Origin: a virus
Length of the DNA stretch: 64,000 nt
Reading direction: 5' to 3' (one strand)
IMG/VR virus record: IMGVR_UViG_3300006077_000002
Coordinates: 1-64,000 of that record
Shown: piece after piece, positions 32,798 to 43,800 of the stretch
Layout of the letters: the number at the start of each line of letters is the position of its first letter
Numbering within the stretch: position 1 is the first letter of the stretch
The notes under the pieces: model-generated
What the model was told of the DNA's origin: nothing
The model's input: only the letters and a program-made list of their open reading frames with translations
Database searches by the model: none
Made by a program: the position numbers and the translations under genes

Positions 32798-35700
32798 CTA
32801 TCCTACTTTCGTGATAACCATTGCACAAGAGCCGCTATCTACATCCATTCGGTCATCATTTGTATTATACACGCTGGTCATAGTAAGTTCAACTCCAGCT
32901 GTGAAGTACTTTCTATTAGTAGCTGATGCAGGAACATATGTCCATCCAGTAGGAGTTACAGAATTATCTCTGCCAACACTCTCAACATGAACTATTCTTG
33001 TGCTCCCATCTTGTACAATAGTAGCATCGGTAAGTCCAACAGTAGCAGAAATATGTCTAAAAATAGCTCTAAGTTCTACCTCATATATTCCATCAACTGG
33101 GATGGTATAGATAGTTCTAGCAGCATTGAAACCACCTGCTGTATCCTCTAACTGTGCAGGAGAGAATGTAATAGGTGTTGAAGTGTGGTCATATACTTTG
33201 GCATAGAATCTAATAGCTGGTGTAGCTCCGCCAGGAACTTCCGTCCATAGACCATCTTGCCTTGCATATTGTTTAGTATCAACTGGGGCTTCTAAGAAAC
33301 CACCAACAGCTGTATCAGTTGCATCAGGTACTAGTAAACCATTTTGCTGATACCCAGGAATTATATCAGGAGCTCCACCCATTACTCCATACTTATAAGA
33401 ATATATATTACCTTGAGCCAATGTGATTGGGGCAAAAAGTGTAAAGGTATTAGTTACCACACCATTCTTATCATAAAATGCTATACTATCTATGGTGGCT
33501 GACGAGTCTGCCTTAAATGCAAAGATAATATCAGCAAGTATATTGGAGGCAAGGTCATTTGTAGAGTTAACATCCAGCAACCCTGGTGAAGTTCCTTCCA
33601 TAACTGTTTGGTCATAAGGGACAATAGATGCTGCAGAAAAGATAGAAGCTACATCATGTAACACATCATATCCTATAGTGGTAACTTCGCTCCACGCACC
33701 ATCTTGCCGTGCATACTGTTTAGTATCAACTGGGGCATCAGATAAGACATGTGCATCCACATACTCCTTAGTAGTTAATGCTTTCGTATCTACAATCTCT
33801 GCAAGTACAGAAGATTCAGCATAGACTTGACCATCATCATCCACTCTCAGAGCATTACTTCTGTTAACTTCATTGGAACCATTACCAACTTCAAATAACG
33901 CATTTGCTGAAACATTATTATACTCACCAACAGCAAGCCCATTTTCTCTTGCTATATTAATACCAGTACCTAAGGCTGTGGAGTCAAAGGCATTTTCTCG
34001 TGCAATATACAATTGGTTTTTACTTTGGTAAAAGCTATAATATTGTAAGTCAGGAAAAAATCTAAGTTGTCTAGTTAGCCCACCAGAATATTGGTATGCC
34101 ACTACATACTCACTACTCATTGGGAGTATTCCATTAATACTTATAGCCTCAGAGTATACTACCTCTGCTGCAAGTAAAGCACTATTAGTATTCACTTTAA
34201 TTATTTTAAGAGTAGCGTTACTTCCATTTGCAAATGTAGTGTAGAAATACCCATCATCAGAAATGTAACCATTAGCTCTTTCCCAAGTATATTGGTCCTC
34301 TTCTGCTTTTTGAAAATTAGTAAAATCAGTATCTGACTTAGCTATCCAAGACCTAAATATTGCATAGTTTGCACCACCATAATAAATTTGCCCATTACCA
34401 TATGCTAGACATGTTACTAAATCGAACTGAGTAGTCTCTCCTATATAGGTGAGAGAGTTATTACTTACATCATATTTCATAGATGCTAGTCCAACATTAG
34501 GCATACTTGAAACTATTACAAACTCTGTACCCTGCATATAAGATACAAAAGTTCTAGCTGAAAGGTCCATAGTCCCTGTAAATCCTAGAGAGTTTGCAGT
34601 AGAACTTAGTATGGTGAACAGCAGAGTTCTTGTAGTTGCAGTGATATTATACTCTGAAACTTCTATACCACCAGCACTATAATTCCCCTGAAATACATAG
34701 AATATATTAGGGTCATCTGAAGCACAAGCACTAACAGATGAAGTAGATGAGCCAGGCATACCTAACCATTGTGCAACAATGGTTTCTCCACCATCATCAG
34801 TAACAAGTATATCTAGTGTACTTGTACCAGCTGGAAATATTGACCTACCAAGAGAGTCAATACTTCCACTCTGCTTTTCTGATATAACATTGAAACCATA
34901 TCCTGGGTCTTTAATCTCAGGTGGTCTAGTGGTAGAAGTGTTCTTAGAGAACACACCAATATCTGCATCAATACCTTCGGTAACTGGAAGCTCAGACCAA
35001 TCAGCATCTTTACGAACATACTGCTTACCATCTATAGGAGCTTCCTCCATCACACTAGAATCCACGTAGTCAACTACTGGCTGTGCAACAGATGAGAACC
35101 ATACATCTGGTATAGGAAATCTTAATAATCTTTTTTCTCCATTATCTGGAACATAAAGAGTGGTAGAGTTTACCACAGCACCTATTGGATAGTAATTACC
35201 TGTAGGAGAGTGTGGCAACATAAAGTACTCAGTGTTGGTGTGCAGGTTATATAATGTGCTACTACACTCATCACTGCATGAATATCTACCAATTCCTACA
35301 ATATCATTATCATTAATACTTACACGGAATCCAAAGTATGTGCCTCTACCATTTTTATTATATATTGTTTTGTGGAGAGAACCATCAGAGATATTGTATA
35401 CATCTACCTTTCCAATGTTACTAGTAGTTCCATCCCAATAATTAGACATCCCGATAATTATGAAATTCTCATTAGAATCCATACTACTAATAGAGTTATA
35501 GTCCCTAGGTATCTCATATAATAGATTACCTTGAAGGTCAAAAACGTACACAATATAATTACCTATGTCAGTTATAACAATACGAGTTTCTGTAATACTA
35601 GCATGAGACCCAAAAGAAGAAGAGCTGCTTGCAGGTTTACTAAAAGAACTTCTAATAGTTCCATCCATATTGTACAAGTAAGTATCTGCACCCCTGCTAG

Positions 35701-36379
35701 TAACAAGAATAGTGTCAGAATTCATGGATAGGTCCTCTGCAAAGTAAGAGGTGATACCAGCAGGTCTTGGAACTTTTGTAAGAGTAGTAGTAGCTAGATT
35801 CCATAAATAGAATTCAACATCATTAAATCCAGCAGCTGTAGCATATTGTCCTCCAGTAGCTACCCTTTCTCCAATGCCTGTACCAGAACCGTCGTCATAA
35901 CCAGTTACTAAAGTATTAGTAGCAACATCATAAATCTTTACATCATTATAATCATCTGTACCTGTAATATAATAAAGGTCAGAAGCATCACAACTCTCAG
36001 CATACACATCAATTCTACTAGTAACTCCTTGGACATACCCAGTAGTGTCAGGGTTTCTTGGTAAAATACTTGCTGACTCCAATGATTCTAATGATAGTTG
36101 TACATTAACATCTGTGTCAGAAAGTATGTCTCCAGAAAAACCAGCAGTGTCTGTAGAAACAGCAGCCGCAGTAACCTCTAAAGGTTCCCATTCTTTCCCT
36201 TGTCTTACATACATATCACCATCATCAGGTGCTTCTTCTAGACCATCACCAGCGGCATTATCAACGTAACTCTTCGTAGCAATACTATCATCCCCAGTTG
36301 GGGCATAACCAACTGGTAGTTCTGGATTGTCTGAAGTGAGTGCTAGTTTTGCAATCTCAGCTATACTTTTGTTATTCAT
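32798..36379 (-). CDS. Tail fibre / receptor-binding protein, 1193 aa
   Basis: Contains at least four copies of a short linker of the form APxDxxxYxRxDxxWxxxP (for example EEAPIDGKQYVRKDADWSEL, SDAPVDTKQYARQDGAWSEV). These separate larger domains: a beta-propeller-like region of YDVATN/VYNISDGS repeats (residues about 110-430), a second repeat region, and a C-terminal beta domain (VYDHTSTPITFSPAQL...) with a C1q/TNF-like feel. Probably a modular side fibre. Confidence 0.82.
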   Translation of the reverse strand: MNNKSIAEIAKLALTSDNPELPVGYAPTGDDSIATKSYVDNAAGDGLEEAPDDGDMYVRQGKEWEPLEVTAAAVSTDTAGFSGDILSDTDVNVQLSLESLESASILPRNPDTTGYVQGVTSRIDVYAESCDASDLYYITGTDDYNDVKIYDVATNTLVTGYDDGSGTGIGERVATGGQYATAAGFNDVEFYLWNLATTTLTKVPRPAGITSYFAEDLSMNSDTILVTSRGADTYLYNMDGTIRSSFSKPASSSSSFGSHASITETRIVITDIGNYIVYVFDLQGNLLYEIPRDYNSISSMDSNENFIIIGMSNYWDGTTSNIGKVDVYNISDGSLHKTIYNKNGRGTYFGFRVSINDNDIVGIGRYSCSDECSSTLYNLHTNTEYFMLPHSPTGNYYPIGAVVNSTTLYVPDNGEKRLLRFPIPDVWFSSVAQPVVDYVDSSVMEEAPIDGKQYVRKDADWSELPVTEGIDADIGVFSKNTSTTRPPEIKDPGYGFNVISEKQSGSIDSLGRSIFPAGTSTLDILVTDDGGETIVAQWLGMPGSSTSSVSACASDDPNIFYVFQGNYSAGGIEVSEYNITATTRTLLFTILSSTANSLGFTGTMDLSARTFVSYMQGTEFVIVSSMPNVGLASMKYDVSNNSLTYIGETTQFDLVTCLAYGNGQIYYGGANYAIFRSWIAKSDTDFTNFQKAEEDQYTWERANGYISDDGYFYTTFANGSNATLKIIKVNTNSALLAAEVVYSEAISINGILPMSSEYVVAYQYSGGLTRQLRFFPDLQYYSFYQSKNQLYIARENAFDSTALGTGINIARENGLAVGEYNNVSANALFEVGNGSNEVNRSNALRVDDDGQVYAESSVLAEIVDTKALTTKEYVDAHVLSDAPVDTKQYARQDGAWSEVTTIGYDVLHDVASIFSAASIVPYDQTVMEGTSPGLLDVNSTNDLASNILADIIFAFKADSSATIDSIAFYDKNGVVTNTFTLFAPITLAQGNIYSYKYGVMGGAPDIIPGYQQNGLLVPDATDTAVGGFLEAPVDTKQYARQDGLWTEVPGGATPAIRFYAKVYDHTSTPITFSPAQLEDTAGGFNAARTIYTIPVDGIYEVELRAIFRHISATVGLTDATIVQDGSTRIVHVESVGRDNSVTPTGWTYVPASATNRKYFTAGVELTMTSVYNTNDDRMDVDSGSCAMVITKVG

Positions 36380-36388
36380 ATCAACTCC

Positions 36389-39358
36389 TTAAAGTGTTGC
36401 TTTGTATCTATAGAATGTTCCGCCTAAGCTCACAAACATATATGTCCCATCTTCGCTAAAAGATAGAGAGTATAATGGGGAAGTTCCATATTCAGAGTGC
36501 CAACTATTTCCAGAGTAAGACATTCCATTAGTTACATCAAATGGATTCGTAAGTGAGTATTCATATACTCTATCATCATCATATCCACCGATAAAAAGTT
36601 TAGTTCCATCAAGATTAAATGCCATGTTCTCCATCCATAAATCTTGAGGTCCTACGTTGTAGCTACCTTCAGCAACCTTTCCTAACAACGTCCAAGGAGT
36701 TGGTAGGTGGAATTGATGAATAAGAGCACTTGAAGAAAGTAGTTCTAGTACATACACCTTAGTACCATCTCTATTAAAGATAAGTCCTCCAGGCATGAAA
36801 CCAGTACTGACCCAGAAGTCTTCTTGGTAGAATGCATCAGCTCCCGCAAAAGACCAAGCATCTGTAAGCTCAATAGTTAGTACTCTATCAGGGTCAGCAT
36901 TAAGTCCTGTATTAGTTCCTACAAAACATTTCTTTCCATCAGCTGACATAAAGATTCCTCTAGGTCCCTGAGAGTAACTTACAATGGAAATAGAATTTCC
37001 TGAGTACGTCATCGTGGTCAAGTCCCAAGGAGTAGTTAAGTTATACTGTCTGACATAATCACCATCAGCGTCAACCAAAAACATACGGAGTCCATCAGGT
37101 CTCCATACATGTTGCAGTGGTTGGACAGCAGGTGATAAAGACCCTGTCTGTTGAGAAGGACCAGTTGCAGATAGTTCCCACCCAATAACAGGAGGAGCAT
37201 AATTAGTTGCATACTCTAATAATATGGTATCTGCAGTTGCTGCAGTATATCTAAATACATCAATAGCTCCACCTCCAGAAGTAAGTGTTGGCTGCCCTCC
37301 TTGAAGTTTAAAATCATTATCAAATGTAACTGGATTATCTGCGTATGTTTGTCTAAGAGTAATTGTTCCAGTATCTCCAAGGGTCATTCCACTGGTTGTA
37401 ATGGTTGTACTTTGGTCTATTGAAAAATCAAAGTAATTACCAAGAGAGCCATCAACTACTAGAGTTGGTGAACCACCATCCGTAACTACTCCACCTCCTG
37501 AAGAGCCTCCACCATCAAGTACCCAAGCACCATTAGTGTTGGTATAATATGTAGCAGTCTTTGCAACTCCTGGAGTTAATGTAAGAACTGCAGAAGAGCT
37601 AATAGAAGTCATTGTTGCTCCCACTGCATTTAGAAAAGTTACTGCAGCTGGGTCCATATCAGAGGTAATACTAACATTAAGTACTGGAGTTGCATTCTCA
37701 TCAGTAATTTCATCTACCTCTACCGTACTACCTGGAGTAAGTGTAAGAGATACACCATTAACTTCAATAGTAGCATCAATAAATTTATCAGTATTTAAGT
37801 CAGAGATTATAAATCCAAGACCAGACATAGGTCTTCCATCAGGTTCTCCAGCAACATCATACCCAATAAATACTAAATTAAAACTAGATTCATTTGGACT
37901 AGGAGAAATTGTTCCAGATACAGGGGCAGCAGAAAAAGTAAGAGTACCATCACTTACATAGAAAGATGCAGGTTCTCCTACTATCTGAGCGTACCCTGAA
38001 GTGGTAACTGTTTCCTCTGGTGTGGATACTCCAGAAGTTATAAGTGCAAACTTATCTCCTGCAGTTGTTCCAGTAACAGGAATTAGTGTATCACCAGAAT
38101 GTGTGACAACTTGTCTAGTCCAAGCTCCATCATACTTTGCGTATCTATCTGCAATTTTACCTACAGTACCACCAACATTAGTGACCTGCCCGTCAAAGCC
38201 ATCTAGGTCATCAGGAGCTGTAGCACTCCAAACAACTGCATTACCTGAAGTTCCAAAAGTATCTTCAGCATACTTCTTTGTAATTAAGGCATTGTCCTCA
38301 GTGAACGTAGGATTAGGAGCAATAATCTCTCCAGATTGTCTAACCTCAATACCATTTTTATCTGCTAATGTATTACCTATACCAAGTACAAAAGCTGTAC
38401 TGGCAGGGGGAGTGACATTAAAATTTCCCAATACTGTTTGTGTGTGGTCATTATCTATAGATGCTGTAAGATGCTCACCCACCAATAAGGTGTTACCAGT
38501 GCTTGCAGTATTATAATTACCAACAATAATAGAAGAAAAGTTTCCAGTGGTAGTTGTATTATTACTACCAAATACTGTAGCCAAACCTAAAGGTGTACTA
38601 TTTGTGCTTCCAACTACTGTGGAATGTATACCAACATCATTACCACTTCCAACAGCTATTGATGCTGAATTAGTAGTATTATTAACTCCATACATTATTG
38701 CAGAAATATTAGCACTACCTATATATTCATTTGAAGAACCTATGGAAACACCAGAACCATTGGACATATCATTACTGTAACCAATAGCAACTACAGAAGT
38801 ACCGTTAGAGTTTCCTGCAGTATTGCTTGAACCAATAGTAATAGCTTTTGAATTATTTGCTGTGTTGGCAGAGCCTACTGCAATAGTATCAGGAGCTAAG
38901 GCTGAACTACTATATCCCATAGCAATTGAATAATCACCAGCTGCAGTAGTATTTTGCCCACTAGAAAACGAATAGTCTCCTGTTGACCCTTGAGTTCCTG
39001 CAGAAGATTGTACTGATAAGTCAACTGCACCGTTACCTATATCACCATGATTAGCTGCTAATTCTTGAACTAGCCTCCAACCGTAGCCTACACTATCATC
39101 AGAAATATAGTCTAATCCAGAACCTGTGCTTGATGTAGGAAGGGAAACCCATGCTGCATCTTTCCTTACATACTCAGTACCATCGCTTGGTGCTTCACCA
39201 ATACCTGCTGCTGGCATAGGAATCCATGTACCATTCTGTCTTACATATGGAGTATTGTCACTGATACTATCTTTTATAAATCCAGCATTAGTGACTACAG
39301 TTTCAATTGTCGGTGCATCCTCCCCTAGGAGGACATCTGTTAAGTTAATAGTTGCCAT
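36389..39358 (-). CDS. Tail fibre protein with YadA-like head and propeller domain, 989 aa
   Basis: The N-terminus carries a KTYVRQNGTW-type linker and GEAPSDGTEYVRKDAAWVSL. Residues about 140-340 are YadA/haemagglutinin-head repeats (AMGYSSSALAPDTIAVGSAN, ITIGSSNTAG), which form left-handed beta rolls in trimeric adhesins. A glycine-rich joint leads to a C-terminal propeller-like region of GTKVYVLE/DGTKLFIGG/DGTYMFVS repeats. The three neighbouring fibres share the same linker modules. Confidence 0.82.
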   Translation of the reverse strand: MATINLTDVLLGEDAPTIETVVTNAGFIKDSISDNTPYVRQNGTWIPMPAAGIGEAPSDGTEYVRKDAAWVSLPTSSTGSGLDYISDDSVGYGWRLVQELAANHGDIGNGAVDLSVQSSAGTQGSTGDYSFSSGQNTTAAGDYSIAMGYSSSALAPDTIAVGSANTANNSKAITIGSSNTAGNSNGTSVVAIGYSNDMSNGSGVSIGSSNEYIGSANISAIMYGVNNTTNSASIAVGSGNDVGIHSTVVGSTNSTPLGLATVFGSNNTTTTGNFSSIIVGNYNTASTGNTLLVGEHLTASIDNDHTQTVLGNFNVTPPASTAFVLGIGNTLADKNGIEVRQSGEIIAPNPTFTEDNALITKKYAEDTFGTSGNAVVWSATAPDDLDGFDGQVTNVGGTVGKIADRYAKYDGAWTRQVVTHSGDTLIPVTGTTAGDKFALITSGVSTPEETVTTSGYAQIVGEPASFYVSDGTLTFSAAPVSGTISPSPNESSFNLVFIGYDVAGEPDGRPMSGLGFIISDLNTDKFIDATIEVNGVSLTLTPGSTVEVDEITDENATPVLNVSITSDMDPAAVTFLNAVGATMTSISSSAVLTLTPGVAKTATYYTNTNGAWVLDGGGSSGGGVVTDGGSPTLVVDGSLGNYFDFSIDQSTTITTSGMTLGDTGTITLRQTYADNPVTFDNDFKLQGGQPTLTSGGGAIDVFRYTAATADTILLEYATNYAPPVIGWELSATGPSQQTGSLSPAVQPLQHVWRPDGLRMFLVDADGDYVRQYNLTTPWDLTTMTYSGNSISIVSYSQGPRGIFMSADGKKCFVGTNTGLNADPDRVLTIELTDAWSFAGADAFYQEDFWVSTGFMPGGLIFNRDGTKVYVLELLSSSALIHQFHLPTPWTLLGKVAEGSYNVGPQDLWMENMAFNLDGTKLFIGGYDDDRVYEYSLTNPFDVTNGMSYSGNSWHSEYGTSPLYSLSFSEDGTYMFVSLGGTFYRYKATL

Positions 39359-39382
39359 AAGGCTCCTTTTTAAATAATCCCA

Positions 39383-40522
39383 TTAGGGGCTTGGAGTTAC
39401 CACAATGTTCCCATTGTTTGTAACAATTCTTGTAAACGCATCATTTACAACATATAGTAGCTGAGGTGCTAAAGTATTACTACGAGCTTTTCTCATCTCA
39501 AAGGTAGCAGTAACTACGTACCTACCAAAACCAGCAGCTTTGGCAGAGTATCTTCCTATAAACTTAAATAAGTAGGTGTTGTAGTCAATGATAAACCAGT
39601 CAGCTTTAAATAGTGACATACCATTATTACATATATCCTCATAAAAATATCTAAACTTCATCATATCATCTCTATCCGCCATAAGAAATGTCAGAGTGAC
39701 AATAGGATTAGCCCCAAATCTTTCAACTTGGTACGGAGCTATTAGCCCAGCTTCCTTAGTTGCTGCGTCAGAAGATTTAAAAGACGCAGAAGAGTAATTA
39801 GGTGCTCCTAATTCTTCAGGATATTTTTTAGGAAGTACTTCTGCAGAACTCATATTAAAAAGAATATCTACTTCTTCTGAAGTTATAGCCCTATTAAAGA
39901 TTCTAAGTGTTTGTACTTGAGCTCCACTACCACTAAAGGCATTTCGTATCTCAAATATAGGAGTAATTCCAGAGTTAGGTGAAGGATTCCAATCTCCTAA
40001 CTGCCGATAGGTAGCGTCACTTCCTATATAGGCCCTATAGAATCCATCATCGGTATATGATACTGCTATTGCATAGTCACCTGCAGGATTACCAGTAGAC
40101 GAGAAGCTTTGGAAAGTTCCATCTCCCCAACAACTTATGTCTATAGTCCCTACAGTATTATTAGTTACTCTAATACCATGACTTGCTTGTGAGTTAAACA
40201 ATGTAGCTGCTGCAGAATTTGTTAGACTTACTACCATAAAATAAGAAACAGCAACACTATTAGGGGTAGTAGGATATCCTAAGAATCCAGGAGTTGAAAC
40301 ATCTACAACAACCTTTTGTGAATCAGCTATTGAGTTATATCTTAAATCTATTGAATCTCCGTATGCTCCAGGAGCATACTTAATATCTTCTTCTGGAATA
40401 GGTACACCATACCCATCAGTTACTCCACCCATGCCAGAGAAAATATCTTTACCATTCTCAAACATAGGAATATAGAATATCTGAGAGGCATCATTAAATG
40501 GGTTATTTGTATCTCTAAGCAT
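39383..40522 (-). CDS. Tail protein with LamG-like lectin domain, 379 aa
   Basis: The N-terminal 220 residues have the pattern of a concanavalin/LamG jelly roll (FMVVSLTNSAAATLF, GTIDISCWGDG, RAYIGSDATYRQLGDW, LRIFNRAITSEEV). The C-terminal 120 residues (VTLTFLMADRDDMMKFRYFY...VVTATFEMRKA) resemble the whole of the next upstream gene product, a small tail domain. So this looks like a tail-tip domain fused to a carbohydrate-binding module. Confidence 0.65.
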   Translation of the reverse strand: MLRDTNNPFNDASQIFYIPMFENGKDIFSGMGGVTDGYGVPIPEEDIKYAPGAYGDSIDLRYNSIADSQKVVVDVSTPGFLGYPTTPNSVAVSYFMVVSLTNSAAATLFNSQASHGIRVTNNTVGTIDISCWGDGTFQSFSSTGNPAGDYAIAVSYTDDGFYRAYIGSDATYRQLGDWNPSPNSGITPIFEIRNAFSGSGAQVQTLRIFNRAITSEEVDILFNMSSAEVLPKKYPEELGAPNYSSASFKSSDAATKEAGLIAPYQVERFGANPIVTLTFLMADRDDMMKFRYFYEDICNNGMSLFKADWFIIDYNTYLFKFIGRYSAKAAGFGRYVVTATFEMRKARSNTLAPQLLYVVNDAFTRIVTNNGNIVVTPSP

Positions 40523-40883
40523 TTGGTGTCCTACTAATAATTTCTACATCTATGTTTACTTTATATAGTGACCCAGGAAGTGGAACTCCAGAGTACCCAC
40601 TAGTAAATCTATAGGCTCCATAGATTAGCTCACCATCAAACTCCCATGAAGCATTAAATGATAATGAACCTTTAAGAAGATTTACTTCATAGAAGTTTCT
40701 AAAAATTTCATAAGAACTAACTGATTCAAACAAAAAAGAGGCAGCATACCTAGGGGTTCCTTCAAACCCTCTACGTATTCTATTTCCTTGGTCAAACTGT
40801 ATGTAAATATTTGTGTTAGGTCTAGTCATAGCCCCAGTATCTAATGAGGGGCTTGGGAGTGTTAGTGGATAATCGATAGCCAT
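40515..40883 (-). CDS. Small tail-tip protein, 122 aa
   Basis: Beta-rich protein with FLFESVSSYEIFRNFY and YKVNIDVEIIS. The same layout is present at the C-terminus of the 379-residue neighbour (residues about 265-370), so the two are paralogous. It overlaps that gene by 8 bases and follows the J-like tip protein. Probably part of the tail tip that anchors fibres. Confidence 0.6.
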   Translation of the reverse strand: MAIDYPLTLPSPSLDTGAMTRPNTNIYIQFDQGNRIRRGFEGTPRYAASFLFESVSSYEIFRNFYEVNLLKGSLSFNASWEFDGELIYGAYRFTSGYSGVPLPGSLYKVNIDVEIISRTPNA

Positions 40884-40893
40884 AGTTCCTCCT

Positions 40894-43800
40894 TTAGGTA
40901 ATGGTTACACTATAGTTAGGTGAATACTCAGATGATGCTGATACTGCTTCATACTTTCTTCTAAGCACTAGCTTGAAGTTCCAAGTACCTGTAATACTAA
41001 ATGGATGAGTATATGGTGAAGGAATATCTTGTGCTTCTGCTGAAATTTCATTTTCAAAATACAAGTCTACAGCGTAGTCATTACTTGCAGTTCTTGCATA
41101 TGTGGCTGTAACACTGCCTGTACCACCAACTATATTAGTTGACGTGAAGGTAGATGGAACATCCATAACTGGCTCAATTAGTGTATCACTATAAATATCA
41201 CCATATAGGTTACTAGCTAATAGTTTGAACTCATGTAAGTCTCCTGGAGACAGTCCAGTTACAACATGTCCTGATGTAATAGCTCCTTGAGACACTCCAT
41301 CAACTATAAGCACTACTTGTTGAGCACCAGCAGCACTTAATGAATATGTAACAGTAGCTTCTCCTACGCTCTCTGACACAGCAAAAAAGTCCAAGAACTT
41401 AACAGGATTAGTGTATAAATCTGTGTCATAATTACCTGCAGTAATAGAGTAAACTCCTTGCCCATCCGAGGTAACTTCAAGCACTTTATAGTCTTTAACT
41501 ACGTGGTCTGTAATACCAAGAGATAGGTAAGCACCTTGCTCACTACCTTCAGCTACCGCTAAATAGTTTGGAAGCCCTGTGGTATCATCAAACTGTATTT
41601 GGTTATCAGATATCTTTGTCATATTATACTCTGGTGATGCAATTCCTGTAGGTGACCTAAATATAGCCACTAAAGAAGTTTGTCCAGCAAGTCCTCTTGA
41701 GTCACTTAAGTAATAATCATCTAATGTAATAGTTCTGTTAATAACATCATAGTGTATAACTTGAGCACTATCTCCCCAGTTAGCAAACCTATGAGTAACA
41801 CCAATTCTATCCTTAATATCAGGAATCATTGCTTGTATATCAGAGGAGAACTTAACAGTTTTCGTAGAAAGTTGCTGGTTATTATATGTAAACTTCGCTG
41901 ACTTTAAAGCAACAGCCTCATCAGTACAGCCAACCAACTCTCTAGTTTGTGGATTAACCGCATCTATTGGATGACGCACAGTAGCTTCTTTAAACGTATA
42001 AGGGTCTCTATACTTTACTAGCTGACCATCATATGTTGTATTTCTATTAAACAAGTATGAGATAGTTAGACTATCTTTAACAATATTTGTCTCGTTAAAC
42101 AATGAGCTTCGTATATCTTGAATCTCTTCTATTCGACCTCTAACAGTTGGACCATCAAGAAAGATAGTCATTTGTGCTGGAGTTGCAAGGAGCTTTAAAG
42201 CATCCATAACAACCATAGGTCTATCTATAACTCCATTGAACTCTGCCTCATGATAGTTAGGTCTTAAGGCTTCTGTGAGCATTTCATATTTATAATAGTT
42301 ATTAAGTAGCCCTGTGTATGGAGTTCCAAAAAAGTACCCAGCATATGGTGAGTCTATAGCAATACATGGATACCCAACATTTGGGATTAATGGTTCGGTA
42401 GAATCAACTACCAGAAATCCATTATAATAAACTCTCCATTTAAGAACTGAGTCTACTTCCTTAGTATAAAAACTTCCAAGTGTAAAATGAGTACTTGGAT
42501 ATAGTACAGTATCCTTAGTACTTTGTATAATTAAGTCTGAGGCAGGTAGTCCTGCTCCGTAATCTGACCTTGTATAAATATCTCTGATACAGTCAGAAAC
42601 ATACTTATCAGGAGCTTCTGCCCAACAGTTAATTGTTTGATTATTCAAAGCAGAAGTCTCAGCACTTGAAGTTGTCTTAGTCCAAAGCACAGTTATATCA
42701 CCGTAGTCTTCCGTATCAATACGCTTATCTACAATAGCCTTTACTTTCTCAATAACTAAATCATCTTTAACATAGTTAGATTGTGAATCTGGAGAACGTG
42801 TTATTTTCAAAGTTGCAACTAGACCCTCAGTTGGTGCACCATACTGTGGTGGTATACGGTATCTAAAGGTTTTACGAATTGCTTGTTTACTAGTTCCTGT
42901 AATGCTTTCAGTAAAAAATTGATTAGATACAGTACCATTAGGCTCAGTCTTTCTAAGTATAAAATTGATATCTACAGTGTATGGTGTGAGATTTCCTGTA
43001 GTCTGATTTGCCTCATACAATCCTCTAGGAAATACAACATCTACTTCAAAATATGTTGAAGCTTCTTGTGTAGCATTAATTATTTCAAAAGGTCCATAAG
43101 CTGTTGTTAGGTCAATAGTAAATCCAGTCTCTTCAAGATACCCATAGGATTCAGTATTAACACCTTCAGATACAATACTTTGGTTTAACCAATTCTCTCC
43201 ACCTTGTTGGTACGGAGGATTTGAACAAGATTTAGTTGATGCAGTATTACGTATTACTCTTAAGTTATAGAAGATACCTGCAGAGATATGAAAGGTTATT
43301 CTAGCTTGTCCAGAAGGATTAATACGTTTGTTCCATGCCCAGAAAGTTTCATTATACTCACAGTACTGTATTCCAGTGACTACATGATTTCCAGAAACAC
43401 TAACTGACATCTTACCATTACTATTATCAGTAGTATTATTAGGTTCTAAGTTAAAGCTAGTTGTAATAGTAATAGTATGTGCTAGGTTATCGACAGCTGC
43501 TACAGTATATGCTCCATTATTACGAATAGAATCTCTAACATTAAATACTGACCCAATTAGAACAAAGGATAAATCAATAAATGACCCATCATCTTCTGCT
43601 GAAAAGGTAAGTGTATTCCCAGAGAATGTACCACTTCTTTTAGCAACTACAGGAGATTGTCTTACTTCTAGATTGTGGATAGTAGGACAGTCATAGACTC
43701 TCATATTATAATCTGGGTCTATCGTATCATTAATTTCTTGCTGAATGTCATCAAATGAATCTTGATACAATATCTTACTTATCATAGGAGGGCTAACAAG

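Noticed and set aside
26814-38780. Several + strand reading frames of 60-170 codons opposite the fibre genes
   Set aside because: Low-complexity mirror frames of repeat-rich fibre genes without ribosome-binding sites.
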